A stretch of 64,000 nt of DNA from Anaerolineaceae bacterium (lineage in GTDB: Bacteria; Chloroflexota; Anaerolineae; Anaerolineales; Anaerolineaceae), in the NCBI GenBank assembly GCA_017417055.1, contig JAFPZX010000197.1, forward strand, positions 44,269 to 108,268, read 5' to 3'. The notes under the pieces were generated by a model. It did not search any database and was not told the origin of the DNA. It saw nothing but the letters and a program-made list of their open reading frames with translations. A program made the position numbers and the translations under genes. Within the stretch, counting starts at the first letter, position 1. The number at the start of each line of letters is the position of its first letter. Shown here in pieces: positions 7,286-15,544 of this stretch.

Positions 7286-8707
7286 ATGATGACATTTACC
7301 ACTCCTCAATTTGTCTTTACTATGCTTACATTCCTAATATGCTGGCATTTGCTGCCGCATATTGTCAAAAAGCCGGCTTTATTATTGTTCAGTTATTATT
7401 ATGCCTATTTGTTAGGCGGATTCTGGACTATAGGCGTTTTGGCCGCAGCAACAGTACTGACTTATTTCTGGGCGTTTTTATTAGCGAAATCTTCCCATAA
7501 AAAAATCCTATTATTCTTATATATTTTTATTTTTGTTGCTTTGCTGATTTATGAAAAAGATACAGCGATCCTGATCGAGACAGCATCAAAATTTATTGAT
7601 ACCGGTAATTTCACGCTGAAAGTTGTAAATATGATAGGCGTGTCTTATTATGTTCTTTCAGCAATGGCTTATATCATTGACATATATCGTGGTAAAGAAA
7701 CTCCTGACAAAAATCTCATTGATTTAGCTGTCTGGCTGGTTTTCTTCCCAAAAATTATTGCGGGACCTATCGAAAGACATGCTCATTTTAAAAATGAGTT
7801 GGATCGCATTACTGAATGTAAATTTGATTTTGAGCGGATCAAAAGAGGCCTGCTGATTTGTGCACGCGGATATTTTTATAAAATCATGATAGCCGACAGA
7901 ATTGCGAATTTTGTCAATATAATGTTCCCGAATGCTTCTGATTACCATGGTTTTATATTATTTTTTGCCATGATTGCCTGCTCTATACAAATTTATTGTG
8001 ACTTCGCGGGATATTCTTTAATTGCTTATGGCATTGCATATGCCATTGATATTCGAATTACGAATAATTTTAATCTCCCGTTTTTTTCTGCCAGCATTCG
8101 GGAATTATGGAAGCGATGGCATATCTCTTTTTCTACCTGGATCAAAGATTATATTTATATTCCTTTGGGTGGGAGCAGAAAAGGGAAAATAAGGCAATAT
8201 ATTAATCTTTTGATTTCATTTGTCATAAGCGGTGCCTGGCATGGTCCCGGGGTAAATTATATGATCTGGGGTGGACTTAATGGGGTATTTCAAATATTTG
8301 AACAATTGGTCCTGGACAAAATAAAGATACCTAAGTTTATCAGAATCATAATTACATTTTTGCAATTCAGTTTTGCTGTTATCTTTTTCAGAGCAGATAC
8401 ATTTCAAAATGCAAAAATATTCATCAAGCGAATGCTGACTATTAAATCTGTTAAAATATTGGCGGAAGGGGATATTTCAGCTTTAGGATTGGATATCAAG
8501 GATTGGTATGTCCTTTTTATCTCATTCGGAATCGCGTTTATTGGGGAATTGCTTCAATATAAAGGCATAAGTCTGTATAAAACACTTCAAAGTAAAAACA
8601 TTGTGATACGCTGGACTTGTTATTATGCGATAATCGTAATACTCACCGTTTTCGGAATTTATGGCAACAATTTCGACATCAATAATTTTATTTATTTCAA
8701 CTTCTGA
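7286..8707 (+). CDS. MBOAT family membrane-bound O-acyltransferase
   Basis: This 473-residue multi-pass protein belongs to the MBOAT/AlgI-DltB family, which moves acyl groups across the membrane onto polysaccharides or teichoic acids. Diagnostic segments are FPKIIAGPIERH, ELWKRWHISFSTWIKDYIYI, PLGGSRKGK and SGAWHGPGVNYMIWGGLNG, the last with the catalytic histidine. GTG at 7283 and ATG at 7286 and 7289 are all possible starts, and no strong ribosome binding site is present. The start abuts the cysteine desulfidase stop. The gene and its downstream partner are much more AT-rich than their neighbours (about one-third G+C in sampled lines), which suggests acquisition by transfer. Confidence 0.92.
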   Translation: MMTFTTPQFVFTMLTFLICWHLLPHIVKKPALLLFSYYYAYLLGGFWTIGVLAAATVLTYFWAFLLAKSSHKKILLFLYIFIFVALLIYEKDTAILIETASKFIDTGNFTLKVVNMIGVSYYVLSAMAYIIDIYRGKETPDKNLIDLAVWLVFFPKIIAGPIERHAHFKNELDRITECKFDFERIKRGLLICARGYFYKIMIADRIANFVNIMFPNASDYHGFILFFAMIACSIQIYCDFAGYSLIAYGIAYAIDIRITNNFNLPFFSASIRELWKRWHISFSTWIKDYIYIPLGGSRKGKIRQYINLLISFVISGAWHGPGVNYMIWGGLNGVFQIFEQLVLDKIKIPKFIRIIITFLQFSFAVIFFRADTFQNAKIFIKRMLTIKSVKILAEGDISALGLDIKDWYVLFISFGIAFIGELLQYKGISLYKTLQSKNIVIRWTCYYAIIVILTVFGIYGNNFDINNFIYFNF

Positions 8708-8718
8708 TTCATACGTTT

Positions 8719-9813
8719 ATGAAAATAAAACTTATTCTAAAACTAATATTATTTGTTTCGGGTTTGCTGCTGATAAACGATCGTTTATCTGTTATCCTCT
8801 CTCCGAAAAGTTTCCCGCCGAAAGTGCCGAATGTAAATTCGTTAGTTGACAAAAATTGGCTCGCTACCATGCGCGGCGGTTTCTATAATGAAAAACCGAA
8901 TACCATAGATATTGTGTTTATTGGTTCCAGTAAAATTTTTTGCAATTTAAATCCAAATATTATCTGGAATCAATATGGCATAACATCCTATGATTTTTCC
9001 GGACATATGCAGGACCTTGGAACTTCTTATTATTTTTTACAACAGATGTTTGAAAAGCAATCTCCAAAAGTTGTCCTTATTGATGTTTTTTTGGATGGAA
9101 GTGGGTTTGTCTATAACTCAAGCAACGCGCATCATAATTTTGATTTTATGAACCATGATTTTATTCGTACGAAAGCTATATTGAACAGATCTCCTTCGTT
9201 TACGAATACTCTTGAGCTGCTTATACCAACACTTATCTATCATCAACGCTGGAAAGAACTCACGCAGGATGATGTCTTTTATAAGATAAACCAGCATGAT
9301 TTTTTGAAAGGTTCATTTATTTTTATGGGAACTCTTTCAGAGGAGGGTGAAAATACGGTCATCACAACCGGACTGCCGAAAAAAACACTTCCTGAAAAAA
9401 CAATTCATTGGATCAATGCCATTCAAGAACTGTGCCGCAAAAATAATTGTCAATGTATTTTCATAAATACACCCTTTTTGATTGCTTCTAAAGTTGATTA
9501 TTTGGATTGGTCAGATGTTGAGTTTTACGCATATCTTTCCGCTTTCCAGAAATATTGTGAAGAAAATGATCTGATGTTTATGAATTTTGTTGGCCTTGAA
9601 AATGAAATCGGACTTAATTATGCAGATGATTATTCTGACATTTATCATATGAATTGGAAAGGACAGGAAAAATTTTCGCTGTATATCTCAAAATATTTAC
9701 AGGAAAAATTTCACTTTGAAAACAAAAAAGGGCAGCCGGGATATGAACAATGGGATCAGGATTATGACAAAATGCGTTATTATATAGATAACTATTTTGA
9801 GTTGGAACAGTGA
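8719..9813 (+). CDS. SGNH-hydrolase-like partner of MBOAT acyltransferase
   Basis: This 364-residue protein has one N-terminal hydrophobic segment (about residues 5-20), so it is anchored or secreted. It then shows the GDSx-like block VFIGSSKIFCNLNP and, near the C-terminus, DIYHMNWKGQEKF, matching the D-x-x-H catalytic block of AlgJ/AlgX/DltD-like SGNH acyl-transfer proteins. It starts 11 bases after the MBOAT gene and shares its AT-rich composition. The pair probably acylates an exported polymer; the polymer is not identifiable here. Confidence 0.75.
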   Translation: MKIKLILKLILFVSGLLLINDRLSVILSPKSFPPKVPNVNSLVDKNWLATMRGGFYNEKPNTIDIVFIGSSKIFCNLNPNIIWNQYGITSYDFSGHMQDLGTSYYFLQQMFEKQSPKVVLIDVFLDGSGFVYNSSNAHHNFDFMNHDFIRTKAILNRSPSFTNTLELLIPTLIYHQRWKELTQDDVFYKINQHDFLKGSFIFMGTLSEEGENTVITTGLPKKTLPEKTIHWINAIQELCRKNNCQCIFINTPFLIASKVDYLDWSDVEFYAYLSAFQKYCEENDLMFMNFVGLENEIGLNYADDYSDIYHMNWKGQEKFSLYISKYLQEKFHFENKKGQPGYEQWDQDYDKMRYYIDNYFELEQ

Positions 9814-9928
9814 GCAGATACTTTCTTTGTGTACTTTCGGAGCGGAGTACATCGGGAAAGTCCTTTTTCCGTCGTTTCATCAGTTTCTGATCAGTTAATA
9901 TTTTTAGAATTACAGGAATATTACAAAT

Positions 9929-10972
9929 ATGAAGCTTTTCAGCAAATTATTCAATTCCGCTGTTTTTTTATATTATCTCTTGGTATTGACAGCTTTTTCC
10001 GTATCTTCAGATTACGATATATTTGTTAATGAGAATAAAAATCTTGCTGAACAGTTGGAGATGATCCCGCCTGAGGCCGGAATTGTTACACTATTTGTTA
10101 CTTCCGATGTCGTAGACCGCGAATTGTCTCTCCCATTTGACCGCGGTATTACGCAATTGAAAATTGTCCCGGCAGAAGAATTTTCAACGGTTTCCTTGCA
10201 GGAACTTGAGCGAATCTGCGCAAATGGGATCCCTTTGATTGTCGGCTCAGGCGTTATACTTGAAAATGCCAGTGTTTATGGCGGCAGCTGTACTGATGGA
10301 GGTGAAGTCACTCTCCAGACTTCATCTGTTACAATCGAAGGAGCCGTCGGCTTTGTTTTCGGCGGTGGATTTGCTGAAAATGGAGCTGGCTCTTTTGTCG
10401 ATGAATCCTCTGTTACCTTAACAAAAACCGGGCTTGTTTATTTTGAGATTTTCGGCGGCGGACATGCATATGGCAGCGGCAGCCGTGTTTCAGCTAAAAA
10501 CACAACCTTAAAGATTTACGGGACTTCGGATTATGTTTTAGGAGGTGGATTCGCGGAAGATGGCGGATATTCTGAGTGTGAAAATACTTATGTCGAGACT
10601 GCTGAGGGTTCCTCTATTCCTGTGGCTCTTTTCACCGGCGGCAGTGCCTCGGGTGAGGGAAGTTTATCGATTGTGGAAAGCGCAAAAGGCATAGTGGCGG
10701 GAAAAGCCAACTGGGCGTTTTCGGGTGATTTCGCTTTCGGCGGTGGAAAGACCGAGCTGAAACTTGCCTCCCGTCTGGAAATTCTTTCAACCGGTGAGTC
10801 GGAAATCGCCTACATGGGCAGCTTTGCCTCGGATGAAGGTTCTGAAGCGATTGTTAATACTGCTGAATTAATGAATTGCGGGGATGTTTCCCGTATCGTT
10901 CAGGAGGGACAAGCTGCGGATAACGGAAAAACCGTCACAACAGTCAAAGCTCTTTTCCCGTGTGTTCCGTGA
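9929..10972 (+). CDS. Secreted glycine-rich repeat protein, probable beta-solenoid
   Basis: A signal peptide or anchor covers residues 1-27. The rest contains several degenerate repeats built around FGGGxAENG: VFGGGFAENGAGS, IFGGGHAYGSGS, VLGGGFAEDGGYS, LFTGGSASGEGS and a FAFGGGK variant. They are spaced about 35-40 residues apart and alternate with short beta strands, as in right-handed beta-helix surface proteins. No catalytic motif or cell-wall anchor is seen. AGGAA precedes the start by about ten bases. G+C returns towards the chromosomal norm, so it may not belong to the AT-rich pair upstream. Function unknown. Confidence 0.75.
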   Translation: MKLFSKLFNSAVFLYYLLVLTAFSVSSDYDIFVNENKNLAEQLEMIPPEAGIVTLFVTSDVVDRELSLPFDRGITQLKIVPAEEFSTVSLQELERICANGIPLIVGSGVILENASVYGGSCTDGGEVTLQTSSVTIEGAVGFVFGGGFAENGAGSFVDESSVTLTKTGLVYFEIFGGGHAYGSGSRVSAKNTTLKIYGTSDYVLGGGFAEDGGYSECENTYVETAEGSSIPVALFTGGSASGEGSLSIVESAKGIVAGKANWAFSGDFAFGGGKTELKLASRLEILSTGESEIAYMGSFASDEGSEAIVNTAELMNCGDVSRIVQEGQAADNGKTVTTVKALFPCVP

Positions 10973-11035
10973 GTGTTAGCTGCTTTGTTACGCCGGAGAT
11001 TGGATTCTTCATGCGGCTGGGGACTTGGGGATGAG

Positions 11036-11150
11036 GGCTGGTGGTCAGTGTTTCGGTGAAAGTGGAAAATGCATCAATTCCTTCTTACTCCTGACTTCTT
11101 ACTCTTAGCTCCTATTTGATTCCAGCTCCCAGCCCCAAATCCCCAGCACA
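11036..11150. repeat. LCR low-complexity intergenic tract
   Basis: The 321-base gap between genes (10973-11293) holds GGTGGTCAGTG, CTTCTTACTCCTGACTTC and CCAGCTCCCAGCCCC words, the same vocabulary as at 30050, 31340, 32690 and 45121. The rest of the gap has only the promoter listed next. Confidence 0.5.
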
Positions 11151-11195
11151 AAAAGATCCATTTTTCAATAAAGTGCTTAATTATTGGACAAGCAC

Positions 11196-11223
11196 TTGCA
11201 TTTTCTAAAAAGTTGTATATAAT
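11196..11223 (+). promoter_or_regulatory. Sigma70-type promoter of radical SAM gene
   Basis: TTGCAT at 11196-11201 and a perfect TATAAT at 11218-11223 have a 16-base spacer. They lie about 70 bases before the radical SAM start. Confidence 0.6.
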
Positions 11224-11293
11224 AATCAATTGTACACAATATAAATGTGTAAAATAAAAATAACAGCGTTTTGCGCTGCTGCAGGGAGCAATT

Positions 11294-12394
11294 ATGGCAG
11301 AGAATTTTAATTTAGAAGAACATATCGCCCATGGTGTGGAAAAAATCGTTTCCGATACCCTGAAAGCGACATTGAAGGATCCGCGGGAAAGCGCTTTTAT
11401 GCTGAAATTTGCCGCAGCCAGCCGCAAAGCAACCAAAACCCGTCAGAAATTGGCGGAAGGCGGCGAGCATATCCCTTCTTTTTTGATTGTGAGCATCACC
11501 AGCAGCTGCAACCTGCATTGTGCGGGCTGCTATTCCCGGTTCAATAAAGCGACCGTGGACAGCAAACCGGTTAAGCAGCTCAGCACGGAAGAATGGCTTG
11601 ATGTATTCCGGGAAGCGGAGGACCTGGGTGTGAGCTTCATCATGCTGGCCGGCGGTGAACCGATGCTGCGCTGGGAACTGATCGAAAAAGCCGGAACGAT
11701 GCAGAACATTCTGTTCCCCATCTTCACCAACGGAACCTACCTGAATGACAGTTATCTGAACCTTTTCGATAAATGCCGCAACCTGATCCCGGTGATGAGC
11801 ATCGAAGGCGGCAAAGAAGCGACCGATCAGCGCCGGGGATCCGGTGTTTATGAAAAACTAATCACGAACATGGATTTGTTCCATGAAAAGAATTTGCTCT
11901 TCGGAGCGTCTGTAACGGTGACAACGGAAAACATCCGGGAAGTCACATCTCCAGAGTTTCTTGCCACATTAGCTTCCCGTGGCTGCAAACTGGTGATTTA
12001 TGTTGAATTTGTCCCCGTCACTGAAGAAGCAAAGCATCTCGCCCCGGGTGAGGCGGAACGGGAATATCTGAGAGAAGCCATGAGCAGTCTCTGTGAAGTT
12101 TATCCGGATATGATCCTGCTGGCCTTCCCCGGAGATGAACGGGCTGACGGCGGATGTATGGCTGCAGGCCGCGGGTTCTTCCATATCAATTCCCATGGCG
12201 GTGCGGAGCCCTGTCCGTTTTCCCCGTATTCGGATATCAACGTACGGGATGCCTCACTGCGGGAGGCGATGCAATCCCGTTTGTTCCGGGCACTGCGTGA
12301 CGGGGATTTTCTGGATGATGACCATGTCGGGGGATGTGTTTTGTTTGAGAAGCGCGAGCAGGTTGAAGCGATGCTCGCGGCACAAAATCAATAA
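11294..12394 (+). CDS. Radical SAM protein with SPASM-like C-terminus
   Basis: The 366-residue protein has the radical SAM CxxxCxxC motif as CNLHCAGC (Cys72, 76, 79), which binds the SAM-reducing 4Fe-4S cluster, followed by a MLAGGEPMLR glycine block. The C-terminal part has GGCMAAGRGFFHINSHGGAEPCPF, the pattern of a SPASM/Twitch auxiliary cluster with additional cysteines. An N-terminal helical extension of about 60 residues precedes the barrel. GGGAG five bases upstream supports the start. No peptide substrate gene is adjacent, so a peptide-modifying role is not supported. Related proteins are often annotated only as radical SAM/SPASM. Confidence 0.87.
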   Translation: MAENFNLEEHIAHGVEKIVSDTLKATLKDPRESAFMLKFAAASRKATKTRQKLAEGGEHIPSFLIVSITSSCNLHCAGCYSRFNKATVDSKPVKQLSTEEWLDVFREAEDLGVSFIMLAGGEPMLRWELIEKAGTMQNILFPIFTNGTYLNDSYLNLFDKCRNLIPVMSIEGGKEATDQRRGSGVYEKLITNMDLFHEKNLLFGASVTVTTENIREVTSPEFLATLASRGCKLVIYVEFVPVTEEAKHLAPGEAEREYLREAMSSLCEVYPDMILLAFPGDERADGGCMAAGRGFFHINSHGGAEPCPFSPYSDINVRDASLREAMQSRLFRALRDGDFLDDDHVGGCVLFEKREQVEAMLAAQNQ

Positions 12395-12395
12395 A

Positions 12396-12495
12396 CTAAA
12401 GGAAACACTGAATATTAGAGATTCGGGGACGGTTATCCCGAGGAACGAGGGGAACTGTCCTCCTGCCTTCACAGGAATAAATCAGCGGTTCCTTA
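12396..12495. repeat. IRA repeat copy 4
   Basis: It begins CTAAAGGAAACACTGAATA and ends GGAATAAATCAGCGGTTCCTT. The core is the CCCGAGGAACGAGGGG variant between GGGGACGGTT and GAACTGTCC arms. Confidence 0.75.
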
Positions 12496-12507
12496 ATGAT
12501 TCAGACA

Positions 12508-12570
12508 GAGTCAAATTGACCTGTTTTTGTTGACTCAGATTTGAGTAAAAAGAACAGGCTGCATTGACTC
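12508..12570. repeat. IRD repeat copy 1
   Basis: It begins GAGTCAAATTGACCTGTTTT and ends AGAACAGGCTGCATTGACTC, imperfect terminal inverted repeats. It precedes the flavodoxin gene, and a close relative follows that gene at 13021. Confidence 0.55.
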
Positions 12571-12609
12571 GGTACTGAACAGTTTCCAATAAAAAAAGCA
12601 GGTGAGATT

Positions 12610-13002
12610 ATGAAAACAGCAGTTCGTTATTATTCACGGTCCGGCAATACCAAAGCCGCAGCTGAGGCAATTGCGAAAGCGGCGGGCGTTCCCGCGGTTT
12701 CCGTAGACAGCGCTGATGCGGCAATTCAGGAACCGGTGGATGTGTTATTCATCGGCGGCGCGTTATACGCTTACGGAATCGACAGCCATTTGAAAGATTT
12801 TCTGAAAACCTTAAAGAAAAGTGATGTCAAAAAAGCTGTGGTGTTTTCCACATCCTGGATCTCCAAGCACGCTGTTGACATCATCAAAAAAGAGCTTGGT
12901 GAAAAAGGAATTCCGGCTGTAGATGAGTTTTTTTACGCAAAAAACAAACCCAACAGTGAACAGCTTGAGGAAGCCGCGGCATTTGCCAAAAAGTTTCTGT
13001 AA
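12610..13002 (+). CDS. Flavodoxin-like protein
   Basis: This 130-residue cytoplasmic protein has the flavodoxin FMN phosphate loop near the N-terminus (YYSRSGNTKAAAEAIA), a central FIGGALYAYGI segment and VVFSTSW at the third FMN-contact strand. It is an electron carrier or flavodoxin-type reductase; the partner is unknown. AGGTGA lies four bases before the start. The gene is bracketed by two IRD repeats and ends before a strong terminator. Confidence 0.85.
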   Translation: MKTAVRYYSRSGNTKAAAEAIAKAAGVPAVSVDSADAAIQEPVDVLFIGGALYAYGIDSHLKDFLKTLKKSDVKKAVVFSTSWISKHAVDIIKKELGEKGIPAVDEFFYAKNKPNSEQLEEAAAFAKKFL

Positions 13003-13020
13003 TGTAAATGTTAAGAATTA

Positions 13021-13084
13021 AGTCAAAATGACCTGTTTTCGTTGATCCAGGCTTGAGTCAACGAAAACAGGCTGCATTGACTCA
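13021..13084. repeat. IRD repeat copy 2
   Basis: CCTGTTTTCGTTGA (13032-13045) pairs perfectly with TCAACGAAAACAGG (13058-13071), a 14-bp stem with a 12-base loop. The outer ends are AGTCAAAATGA and GCATTGACT. It could also help end the flavodoxin transcript. Confidence 0.6.
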
Positions 13085-13100
13085 AGCCTGTATAATGGCC

Positions 13101-13138
13101 ATGGAGGTACCGCATATTATTTGCGGTACCTCCATTTG
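13101..13138. terminator. Perfect 14-bp hairpin between convergent genes
   Basis: ATGGAGGTACCGCA (13101-13114) pairs perfectly with TGCGGTACCTCCAT (13122-13135), leaving a seven-base loop. A short TTTG follows. It separates flavodoxin (+) from the nucleotidase (-). Confidence 0.75.
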
Positions 13139-13180
13139 TTTCTGTCCAACGGTTACCAGTTCTTCAAAGCGGCGCTTGTC

Positions 13181-14653
13181 TTATTCGTGGATGACAAGTC
13201 TCTTCTCCCCGTCGATTTCAATATGCTCATGGGTGTCAAAATATTCCTGCAGCACATTTGCGGATTTTGTAGCCACCTCCAGCGGCCGGCCATTTGTTTT
13301 GATTTCATCAAGCGAGACCTGCAAAAACTTTTCGATATTCATATAGTGAAACTCTTGCATACCGACGGTAAACAGGTCATCATCCTCGACTTCTTTCCCG
13401 TTCATCTTCAGCGACAGGATCTTTCTGGACGGGCGGTCATATTCACAGAAAAAGCCTCTGGAGAATTGATACCACTCGCCGTTTTCTTCGTCGATAAAGT
13501 TATCCTCCCGCAGCATAAACTGCAGTGCATGGCGCAGCTGAGCTCCGGTGAGTTTCAGTGAATAGATGGGAGTATTGTAGGGGAATATCTCGTTATAATC
13601 CTTGAGTGTGACAATAGGTCCGAGAGTGGGTCTGCGGACAGCGCCTGACCCAAGCAACATCAAATCGAGACCGAGCTGATCACGCAGTCCCTCCGCCATC
13701 AGGTCACCCAGCTCGGTTTCCATGTTGCGGTGCGGATGGGTGTAGGCACGCGGGAAGCGAGTGAGAACGTGATTGTATTTCTGGTCGGTCATTTCCTTAT
13801 ACTCGTTAATGGTCTCTTCCAGGGCCATATCACGCGGGCAGTTTTCTGACGTAATGGGGATGCACTGCCAGGTGTACGAGTCGATGCAATTGTTATCAGT
13901 ATCAACCATGATGTCAAAGCGGCCGATCTGATCCGTGCCAATCGCAGCCTGTACAATAGGGATCCCGGCAACTTCACAGGGTTCGCTCATTCGTGTATGA
14001 GAGTGCCCTCCAATGATAATATCCACACCCCAGGCGGGATCAAGCGAAGCCGCAAGCTCTTTGTCCTTGTCAATACCGATGTGGGTGAGCAGCACGGTGA
14101 GGTCGATATCCGCAGACCGATACGAGTCGCAGATTTTGCCGACTTCGCTCACTGTGTCTTCGAGGTCGACCAACATGCCGGTCAATCCCTCAGATTTGGT
14201 ATTTGCCAGCACATCCTTCGTCAGAATGCCGATGAAGAGTACGCGCATACCGTCGATTTTCTTGATCCAATGAGAGCGGAACATCCGTTTTCCGATATAC
14301 TTTATATACATGTTGGAGCAGATAATGGGAAAACTTGCGCATTTTTCCAAAAACAACAGGTGAGAAATACCGTAGTCCACCTCATGGTTGCCCAACGAAA
14401 CCACATCCGGGGCAAGCAGGTTCATGATGTGGATGGTGGAAATTCCCTGATACTCACTGTCAATCAGTGATCCGCGGAACATGTCGCCGGCAATGGCGTA
14501 AATGACATTTTTTTCTTCATCTCGGACCTTGTTGACATAGCCGGAAAGATAGGAAACGCCGCCAATGAGCTTTTCGTCAACCTGTTCGGCAAGAAAGTCT
14601 CCATGAAAGTCGTTGGAATGTAAGAGTGTAAGTTTTTTGAGATTTTTTTTCAT
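13181..14653 (-). CDS. 5'-nucleotidase / 2',3'-cyclic phosphodiesterase family metallophosphatase
   Basis: This 490-residue UshA-type enzyme has an N-terminal calcineurin-like metallophosphatase domain with LLHSNDFHGDF, AGDMFRGS, SLGNHEVDYG and GGHSHT, the two-metal ligand blocks. The C-terminal 5'-nucleotidase domain starts around residue 300 (METELGDLMAEGLR, then FPYNTPIYSLKLTGAQLRHAL). Members hydrolyse nucleoside monophosphates or related phosphoesters. Unlike classical UshA there is no signal peptide, so it is predicted to be cytoplasmic. It stands alone between repeats, convergent with flavodoxin. Confidence 0.88.
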   Translation of the reverse strand: MKKNLKKLTLLHSNDFHGDFLAEQVDEKLIGGVSYLSGYVNKVRDEEKNVIYAIAGDMFRGSLIDSEYQGISTIHIMNLLAPDVVSLGNHEVDYGISHLLFLEKCASFPIICSNMYIKYIGKRMFRSHWIKKIDGMRVLFIGILTKDVLANTKSEGLTGMLVDLEDTVSEVGKICDSYRSADIDLTVLLTHIGIDKDKELAASLDPAWGVDIIIGGHSHTRMSEPCEVAGIPIVQAAIGTDQIGRFDIMVDTDNNCIDSYTWQCIPITSENCPRDMALEETINEYKEMTDQKYNHVLTRFPRAYTHPHRNMETELGDLMAEGLRDQLGLDLMLLGSGAVRRPTLGPIVTLKDYNEIFPYNTPIYSLKLTGAQLRHALQFMLREDNFIDEENGEWYQFSRGFFCEYDRPSRKILSLKMNGKEVEDDDLFTVGMQEFHYMNIEKFLQVSLDEIKTNGRPLEVATKSANVLQEYFDTHEHIEIDGEKRLVIHE

Positions 14654-14705
14654 AAATATTACTCCAGCTGGGGTATTTTAGACGTAAATCTTCTACATTT
14701 TAAAA

Positions 14706-14797
14706 AACGCTGATTAATTCCGGAGAAGGCGGGAGGACAGTTCCCCTCGTTCCTCGGGAGAACCGTCCCCGAACCCCATTTATTCAGTACTTCCTTC
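14706..14797. repeat. IRA repeat copy 5
   Basis: It begins AACGCTGATTAATTCCGGAG and ends ATTTATTCAGTACTTCCTT. The interior carries GGACAGTTCCCC, the CTCGTTCCTCGGGAG core and ACCGTCCCC. It lies between two minus-strand genes. Confidence 0.75.
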
Positions 14798-14823
14798 AAT
14801 TTTACAATTTTTCTCCGCTGCCG

Positions 14824-15300
14824 TCAATAAGTGGTTTCCGGAATATTATTTGGTGGATTGTTTTTGATATATGCTTCTAAAATTTCGGCGGCATCCCCGA
14901 TGATTTCCGGACAGGGGCGTTTTCTGTAATAATCCTTTGTGCGGGCTTCAGGAATTGGAACATCATGCCGGACGCTCAGCCCAAGGAGCTCACGGCATAC
15001 GATGGAACCGTGTTTCTCCTCGAACCGATGCGCCAATTCCTGAACCCTTGTGTAAAGCTCCGTCTTTTTTTGACCTGTTTCCGGTCCGTCATAACCATAT
15101 AACAGCCCCACAATTATGAACATCCCGCTCACGGAGCCGCATACTTCCCGAAGCCTTCCCATCCCTCCGCCGAAAGGTGAGGCTAACTTTGAAAGCTGAC
15201 TTTTTTCCAAAGGGAGTATGTCTTCAAACGCCAGAATAAGGGACTGAGAACAATTATATCCATTCAAAAAATTAGCCATCGCTGCTTCTCTTCGTGTCAT
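14824..15300 (-). CDS. C_GCAxxG_C_C family redox-type protein
   Basis: This 158-residue protein belongs to the C_GCAxxG_C_C family of small cysteine proteins with presumed redox or transport roles. Visible features are NCSQSLILAF, FGGGMGRLREVCGSVSGMF, SIVCRELLG and RPCPEIIGDAAEIL, giving the family's cysteine spacing and glycine block. AGGAG about nine bases upstream favours the ATG at 15300; a GTG start at 15336 would add 12 residues but has no binding site. The substrate is unknown. Confidence 0.8.
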   Translation of the reverse strand: MTRREAAMANFLNGYNCSQSLILAFEDILPLEKSQLSKLASPFGGGMGRLREVCGSVSGMFIIVGLLYGYDGPETGQKKTELYTRVQELAHRFEEKHGSIVCRELLGLSVRHDVPIPEARTKDYYRKRPCPEIIGDAAEILEAYIKNNPPNNIPETTY

Positions 15301-15330
15301 TTCTTGTTTCTCCTGTATTTGTTCAGAATT

Positions 15331-15395
15331 GAGCACATGGGGACTGGTACCTTGTGTCGCGAAACCGACATGAGCGTGCCTGTCCCTATGTGCGT
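15331..15395. repeat. IRC hairpin repeat copy 2
   Basis: GAGCACATGGGGACTGG on the left is complementary to CCTGTCCCTATGTGCG on the right, around CTTGTGTCGCGAAACCGACA. It lies upstream of the C_GCAxxG_C_C gene. Confidence 0.55.
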
Positions 15396-15423
15396 TATTT
15401 TTTTGATTGCAGCGGTTCAGAAT

Positions 15424-15513
15424 GAGTCAATACAGCCTGTTTTGTAGAGCCGGCTCCGCGAGGTATGGGCTTCGCTCAATTCGAGCCGATGAAAACAGGT
15501 CACTATGACTCAA
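15424..15513. repeat. IRD repeat copy 3
   Basis: It begins GAGTCAATACAGCCTGTTTT and ends GAAAACAGGTCACTATGACTC. The interior is longer than in the other two copies and contains a GAGCCGGCTC palindrome. Confidence 0.55.
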
Positions 15514-15544
15514 AACTAAACCGTTGCGGTTCCGGATATTGTTT

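Noticed and set aside
13101-13138. GGTACCGC reminiscent of a T-box core
   Set aside because: It is part of a perfect terminator hairpin and the downstream gene is on the opposite strand.
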